Positions 13,892-16,145 of a DNA stretch of 16,145 nt are shown here, piece after piece. The stretch comes from JBBUX01 sp037445775 (lineage in GTDB: Bacteria > Actinomycetota > Coriobacteriia > Anaerosomatales > PHET01), in the NCBI GenBank assembly GCA_037445775.1, contig JBBIJX010000037.1:1-16145 (forward strand), written 5' to 3'. The notes beneath the pieces are model-generated. The model was given only the letters and a program-made list of their open reading frames with translations. It was not told where the DNA came from and made no database searches. The stretch's first letter is position 1. Each line of letters begins with the position of its first letter. The position numbers were made by a program, and so were the translations under genes.

Positions 13892-14877
13892 CCGCCGGAC
13901 CCCGATTCTTGCAGGTCGCGATAGGTGTCTCTCAGTATCCCATAGAGAATGTCATGCTCGCTCACGATGAGACCATCGAGCCCGGCGAGCGCGAGGACCG
14001 TCTCGAGGATGAGCGCGCCGGCCACGATCACGCCGGCTCGATCGGGATGCAGGCCGACCACCTCGCGACGGCGCGTCAGCGGGAGTGCTGCGAGCATCTC
14101 GAGCAGGTCGGACAGGTCGGCCCCCGACAGCGCGAACCCGTGCACGAGTTCGGCGTCGTATGCAGCCAGCTGCTGCTTGACCGCCGCGAGTGTGGTGGCC
14201 GTGCCCGCGAGCGCGAGCATGACTGAGGGGCGCCGGTCCAGCTGCTCGAAGTACGCCCGGAATTCGCCTGCCGCCCATGCGCGCGCAGCCTCGAGTTCGG
14301 AAGACGCCGGCGGGTCGGTTGCGAAGAAGAGCTCCGTCATGCGACGCGACCCGACGTCGACCGACCTCATGGTGTCGACGCGCACCTCGCGCGCGCCGTC
14401 GAGAACGAACGCGTCACCGAGCACGAGTTCGGTCGATCCGCCGCCGCAGTCGACCACGAGCATCCCCTCACCGCTGAAGCGTTCAGTGGCGCCAAGGAAG
14501 GCGAGTTCGGCCTCTCGCGCGCCGTCGATCACGAGCGGTTCCACGCCGAAGCCAGCGAGCCGCGCCCGGAACGCCTCGGCGTTCTCTGCATCGCGACTGG
14601 CACTCGTCGCGACGGCGGCGGCCGCCTCGACCCCAAGGGCGTCGATGCGCTCGGCGTAGCGCGCTACGCAGGCGGCGACGCGTGCCATGGCGGCGTCGGT
14701 GAGCCGACCGCTCAGGGTGAGCCCGGCGCCCAGGTGCGTGATGTCAGTGGAGCGCTCCACCTCGACGATGTTTCCGGCCGAGACGTCGGCGATGAGCAGG
14801 CGTGTCGTGACCGTGCCGATGTCGATGGCGGCGAGCCGCCTGGGGTCGTCCACGCCCGCTCCTTCGCCGCTGTTCAT
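13855..14877 (-). CDS. Exopolyphosphatase / pppGpp phosphohydrolase (Ppx/GppA family)
   Basis: A 340-residue ASKHA-fold phosphatase expected to hydrolyse polyphosphate or convert pppGpp to ppGpp. It has the short, two-domain actinobacterial form. Motifs: the first phosphate loop AAIDIGTVTTRLLIADV (16-32; commonly IDIGTNSxR), the region IDGAREAELAFLG (117-129) with the candidate catalytic Glu, the second phosphate loop VVDCGGGSTELVLG (141-154), and LALAGTATTLAAV. Start: the ATG at 14877 overlaps the DUF501 stop (ATGA). The 54 upstream residues in the frame are antisense-like. The last 12 codons lie inside tRNA-Leu and the TAA stop is the tRNA anticodon. Sequence alone does not separate Ppx from GppA activity. 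Confidence 0.93.
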   Translation of the reverse strand: MNSGEGAGVDDPRRLAAIDIGTVTTRLLIADVSAGNIVEVERSTDITHLGAGLTLSGRLTDAAMARVAACVARYAERIDALGVEAAAAVATSASRDAENAEAFRARLAGFGVEPLVIDGAREAELAFLGATERFSGEGMLVVDCGGGSTELVLGDAFVLDGAREVRVDTMRSVDVGSRRMTELFFATDPPASSELEAARAWAAGEFRAYFEQLDRRPSVMLALAGTATTLAAVKQQLAAYDAELVHGFALSGADLSDLLEMLAALPLTRRREVVGLHPDRAGVIVAGALILETVLALAGLDGLIVSEHDILYGILRDTYRDLQESGSGGAAYPNWHRRRT

Positions 14878-15359
14878 CGCAACCGCTCGCATCGCCGGTC
14901 GCTGCACGCACGCCCGACGTCTTCGAGTATCGCGCATCCCACTGGATCGTCGAGGCCCGCGAGCGAGTACGCAACGTGTGCGTGAAGGCACTTCACGCCG
15001 AGCGGGTCGCGCTGCCCCGCAACTCCGACGTCCGCACACACGTCCTCGCCACCACCCTCGCGAGCCCGCCTCCGCCGCACCTCAGCGTCGAGCGCCTCCA
15101 GCCGGGCGGCCAGATCCGGGTCGCCCGAGGCGCGCGCTGCCCATGCGGACGTGTCGCCACGCGACTCCATGAGCGCGACCTCGCGTGAGAGGTAGGGACA
15201 CGTGAGCCAGAGCCACGTGGGAAAACGGACGCCGTCATCGAGCAAAGGTGGCGATGCGATCGCGGAGGGACGGCCGAACGGGCACCGCACCGCGACGCGC
15301 CAAGGGTCGCGGGGAGTGCGGCCGATCTGCGCGGACACGAGCGCACGGTCATCATGCAC
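14874..15359 (-). CDS. DUF501 family protein
   Basis: A 161-residue protein of the DUF501 family, common next to ftsB and ppx/gppA in actinobacteria; its function is unknown. Conserved blocks are RCPFGRPSAI (25-34), FPTWLWLTCPYLSREVALMES (in parts FPTWLWLTCPYL and REVALMES), and DPLGVKCLHAHVAYSLAGLDDPVG, read here as GVKCLHAHVAYSLAG and DDPVG. Paired cysteines and the CLHAH motif suggest a metal or redox site, which is inference. Start: the GTG at 15359, eight bases after the ftsB-like stop, with GGAG eleven bases upstream; an internal GTG at 15338 is possible. The stop overlaps the ppx/gppA ATG by four bases, so the two are coupled. Confidence 0.88.
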   Translation of the reverse strand: MHDDRALVSAQIGRTPRDPWRVAVRCPFGRPSAIASPPLLDDGVRFPTWLWLTCPYLSREVALMESRGDTSAWAARASGDPDLAARLEALDAEVRRRRAREGGGEDVCADVGVAGQRDPLGVKCLHAHVAYSLAGLDDPVGCAILEDVGRACSDRRCERLR

Positions 15360-15367
15360 GGGACGCG

Positions 15368-15874
15368 TCACTCCACGTCGAAGACGAAGTCGAGCAACGC
15401 TGTCCATGGATCTCCGGACTCGCGCGGGGTGTTGTCCGAGTCGACTTCGGGCACCGCTGAGATCGCGGGCCGCTTGCCGGGCGAGGACGGATCGCGGACC
15501 ACGACGAAGGTCTCGCCGCGCTTCACAAGCCCGAGCTGCGTCCTCGCGTAGTCCTCGACGCCCTCCGGCGTGCGGAGCCGAGCGACCTGCGCCTCGAGCC
15601 GTGCGTTGCGCGCCTCGATCATGTCGAGCTCGGCACGCAGCTGGGCCCGGTCGCGATACTCGCGGTACTGCACCCGCAGCACCGGGTAGTAGGCCATGCC
15701 GAAGACAGCAACGACGAGCACACCGGCGAGCGGCGTTGTCCACCACGTGAAGCGAGGCACCCCACGACCGCCGCCGCGCCGAGCGCGCGCAACCGACGTC
15801 GCGGTCGGCCCGGACTTCGGTCCGGTCCGTCGCGCCGCCGCTGAAGCCCCGTTCCGCGTGTCTCGTGGTGCCAT
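15368..15874 (-). CDS. ftsB: Septum formation initiator (FtsB/DivIC family)
   Basis: A 168-residue bitopic membrane protein of the divisome; FtsB/DivIC pairs with FtsL and FtsQ/DivIB to activate septal peptidoglycan synthesis. A basic, disordered cytoplasmic head (1-40, Arg/Ala/Gly-rich) leads to one transmembrane helix (about 45-64, TTPLAGVLVVAVFGMAYYPV) and a coiled coil (about 66-101, LRAELDMIEARNARLEAQVARL). The family signature TPEGVEDYARTQLGLVKRGE (102-121) follows. The last 40 residues are an acidic, proline-containing tail. Start: the ATG at 15874 is preceded by AGGA. Upstream codons in frame are unlike the family. It heads the ftsB-DUF501-ppx/gppA unit. Confidence 0.92.
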   Translation of the reverse strand: MAPRDTRNGASAAARRTGPKSGPTATSVARARRGGGRGVPRFTWWTTPLAGVLVVAVFGMAYYPVLRVQYREYRDRAQLRAELDMIEARNARLEAQVARLRTPEGVEDYARTQLGLVKRGETFVVVRDPSSPGKRPAISAVPEVDSDNTPRESGDPWTALLDFVFDVE

Positions 15875-15940
15875 GCGCCAGAGATGTCCTGTGAGAAGGC
15901 CAGCGTGTCGTACGGCTCCCTCGGCCGCACTTCGGCCTCG

Positions 15941-15991
15941 ATGGTACCACCGAAGACGCGCACTGTCGCCTAGGGGTCTACTTGAGGTCAA
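15941..15991 (-). promoter_or_regulatory. Candidate promoters upstream of ftsB
   Basis: Two weak candidates lie here on the minus strand. One is TTGACC (15986-15991) followed after 18 bases by GACAGT. The other is GCGACA (15964-15969), a 17-bp spacer and an extended -10 TGGTACCAT (15941-15949). A small hairpin, GGCCG-AAGTG-CGGCC (15923-15937), would lie in the leader. Either promoter would transcribe ftsB, the DUF501 gene and ppx/gppA apart from pyk. Confidence 0.4.
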
Positions 15992-15996
15992 GGGTT

Positions 15997-16012
15997 ACGA
16001 ACAGGTGTTCGT
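15997..16012. promoter_or_regulatory. LexA/DinR-type SOS box
   Basis: The palindrome ACGAAC-AGGT-GTTCGT contains a perfect match to the CGAAC-N4-GTTCG box bound by LexA in Gram-positive bacteria and actinobacteria. It lies 27 bp after the pyk stop and five bases upstream of the TTGACC hexamer before ftsB. The repeat could instead be a pyk mRNA hairpin, but no U-run follows it. Confidence 0.5.
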
Positions 16013-16039
16013 GCTCGTACGCGACGTGTGCGGACCCGC

Positions 16040-16145
16040 TCAGGCCGTACGCACGTGCACGAAGTCCGTCCCGCCCGGCGTACTCGACGCAAGCCCGGCG
16101 GTGATCGCGATCTTCTCGCCGCGCGCGGCGAACCCGGCCTCGCAC
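16040..16145 (-). CDS. pyk: Pyruvate kinase, C-terminal end only (gene begins outside window)
   Basis: The last 34 residues of a minus-strand gene entering from the right edge: CEAGFAARGEKIAITAG, then LASSTPGGTDFVHVRTA and a TGA stop. This is the usual end of pyruvate kinase, where a Gly-Asp-x-Ile/Val-x-Ile-Thr-Ala-Gly strand is followed by a glycine-rich turn and a final hydrophobic strand. Pyruvate kinase makes ATP and pyruvate from phosphoenolpyruvate. Only the allosteric C-terminal domain end is visible, so the identification rests on a short segment. Confidence 0.75.
   Translation of the reverse strand, partial: CEAGFAARGEKIAITAGLASSTPGGTDFVHVRTA

Noticed and set aside
16003..16012. Rho-independent terminator of pyk
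   Set aside because: The palindrome after pyk has a 4-nt loop and 6-bp stem but no U-run on the transcript; the LexA-box reading fits better.
1..16145. CRISPR arrays, insertion sequences, transposases, phage genes
   Set aside because: No regularly spaced repeats, transposase motifs or terminal inverted repeats were seen on reading the window.

Overview
The window comes from a high-GC bacterial chromosome with frequent GTG starts and mostly TGA stops (10 of the 14 stop codons I can place). The pyk–ftsB–DUF501–ppx/gppA order and the protein styles suggest an actinobacterium. My guess, from gene style only, is the Coriobacteriia or an anaerobic relative. A complete selenocysteine (Sec) machinery fits an anaerobic or microaerobic life. 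Nearly everything lies on the minus strand; only the photolyase gene is on the plus strand.

Left edge (1-1780): a partial DUF523/TudS-like gene (minus, running off the window) is divergent from a class I DNA photolyase gene (plus). About 100 bp separate them. The photolyase gene converges on a small lipoprotein gene.

Selenocysteine island (2321-8416, minus, read right to left): selD, selA, selB, a secreted YCF48/Asp-box beta-propeller protein, then tRNA-Sec (selC) with its own promoter. selD is itself a selenoprotein gene. It begins with a GTG at 8416 and has an in-frame TGA at 8363-8365, exactly where E. coli SelD has its catalytic Cys17. A SECIS-like hairpin follows the TGA at the expected distance. 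An ordinary ORF caller would begin the gene after the TGA and lose the active site. Together the locus encodes Ser-tRNASec conversion (SelA), selenophosphate synthesis (SelD), the dedicated elongation factor (SelB) and the tRNA.

Accessory run (8413-13681, minus): corrinoid-binding protein, TPR protein, cytoplasmic glycoside-hydrolase-like protein, then a degenerate-GGDEF/EAL phosphodiesterase. The first three are coupled (GTGA overlap, then a 1-nt gap). The EAL gene overlaps selD by GTGA, so cyclic-di-GMP hydrolysis and selenophosphate synthesis are translationally linked. I do not recognise this combination as a described system.

Right edge (13804-16145, minus): pyruvate kinase C-terminus (partial), a LexA-type palindrome, ftsB-like division gene, DUF501 gene and ppx/gppA gene, then tRNA-Leu(UAA). 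The ppx/gppA frame runs 37 nt into the tRNA gene and stops on the TAA that is the tRNA anticodon.
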